Of a stretch of DNA of 64,000 bases, positions 63,328 through 64,000 are shown piece by piece. The position numbers and the translations under genes were made by a program. Under the pieces are notes generated by a model that saw nothing but the letters and a program-made list of their open reading frames with translations, did not search any database and was not told the DNA's origin. The first letter of the stretch is position 1. Each line of letters opens with the position of its first letter. The stretch comes from Antedon mediterranea (taxonomy: Eukaryota; Echinodermata; Crinoidea; Comatulida; Antedonidae), in assembly GCF_964355755.1 (NCBI RefSeq), contig NC_092677.1, forward strand, positions 14,156,601 through 14,220,600. The letters run 5' to 3'.

Positions 63328-64000
63328 CTATACGAAGGTTTCCAAGTCTTCATTGTCGTTCATACTGTGTCTATACCACATACCAATAACGCTTTTATTG
63401 GATTCAGTATCACAATTCATATCATATAAACAGTTTGCCATAGCTGTTTCATAGCTTGGCGGCGACTCAGAATCCCGTGATGACGATTGTCCTTCTTCGT
63501 CCACTGATCTCAATCTCTCTCCGTTTTTTTCCATACATTTGTCGTAAGACGGTGGGTCAGGATCTGGAGTTTGTATGCTGGGATTATCTATCCCACCTGT
63601 TGTATTATAAAAATTGTCAAAGGAATCGGAGTCGTCGCCCGCACTCATTGAGTCCTTTATCTTCCTTTTTAATTTCTTTAAGTAAGATCTTATCAACAAA
63701 GCTGTTACTGGCAAGATAAATATGCATAATACGAATACTCCTTCTACTGGCACTTGTGAGCTAGTTTCAAATTCTGTGTATTTAAAAATAGATTTACATT
63801 ATTATTAGTATTTACTAAACGTTTGTTTCTACAGAATTGATTTAATATATACGATATTTTATTATCTGTACAACAATGATAACAAATATACTTACTCAGA
63901 TCGCAGAATATAAAATCCCCCTCAAGCCTCCCCGTAGCAATTCCTATATATTGAATATCTAGTGGATATTGGTCCGTCCATGACATAAACGTCGTTTCAT
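63328..64000 (-). CDS. FAMeT-like domain receptor-like protein, copy 2 (partial at window edge)
   Basis: Exon 64000-63896 (cut by the window) encodes the end of a Methyltransf_FA-like domain: FMSWTDQYPLDIQYIGIATG then GDFIFCDL. Exon 63773-63328 continues in phase 1. It encodes a linker (KFETSSQ), a transmembrane segment (VEGVFVLCIFILPVTALLIR), a strongly basic KKLKRKIK, an acidic and serine-rich tail with DPPSYDKCME and SPPSYETAMA, and the C terminus NEDLETFV. Intron position and phase, motif order and the C-terminal -ET(Y/F)(I/V) agree with copy 1 at 56423-57624. This establishes tandem paralogy, with the most conservation in the two PPSY blocks and the last residues. The predicted topology is type I, with an extracellular domain and a cytoplasmic tail able to recruit WW- and PDZ-domain partners. 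This function is inferred from motifs only. Confidence 0.8.

Overview
This window is animal nuclear DNA: genes are split by GT-AG introns, most of the DNA is repetitive, and it carries SINEs, MITEs, other DNA transposons and satellite arrays. The frequent TAGGCCTA words, the expanded NRF-6-type acyltransferase and farnesoic-acid-methyltransferase-like (FAMeT-like) domains, and the SINE types suggest a marine invertebrate deuterostome, most likely an echinoderm. This assignment is inference; no marker settles it.

Layout. 1-20597: a modular satellite array (units of about 400-480 bp, plus inserted modules of about 150 bp) with a higher-order period of about 12,060 bp; it runs off the left edge. 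20598-21707: unique DNA, a short tandem repeat and a foldback MITE. 21708-27320: twelve phase-consistent exons (+) of a NRF-6-like acyltransferase-3 membrane protein, 5'-incomplete. Its introns hold a SINE nested in a SINE, a TIR element and an antisense tRNA-like gene with an unusual AUC anticodon. About 27416-38068: a second, unrelated satellite built of palindromes (units of about 133 and 195 bp, higher-order period about 1.8 kb). 38069-42893: gene-poor, with an 18-bp minisatellite at 39680-40057. 42894-45750: five exons (-) of a BPHL/valacyclovir-hydrolase-like serine hydrolase. 45751-51123: no recognised gene. 51124-51615: a first exon (+) of a membrane-anchored FAD-binding protein whose later exons I cannot find. 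52793-54719: a DNA transposon carrying a second one. 56423-57624 and 63328-64000: two paralogous genes (-), each encoding an extracellular FAMeT-like domain, one transmembrane segment, two PPSY motifs and a C-terminal PDZ-ligand-like tail. Between them lie a MITE, a 21-bp minisatellite, degenerate 171-bp repeats and a SINE.

The genes do not form an obvious pathway. The most biologically interesting item is the tandem pair of receptor-like FAMeT-domain proteins. The most striking DNA features are the two hairpin-rich satellites that bracket the acyltransferase gene. Exon borders were read by eye from splice signals and reading-phase continuity, and family names rest on recognised motifs, not on database searches.
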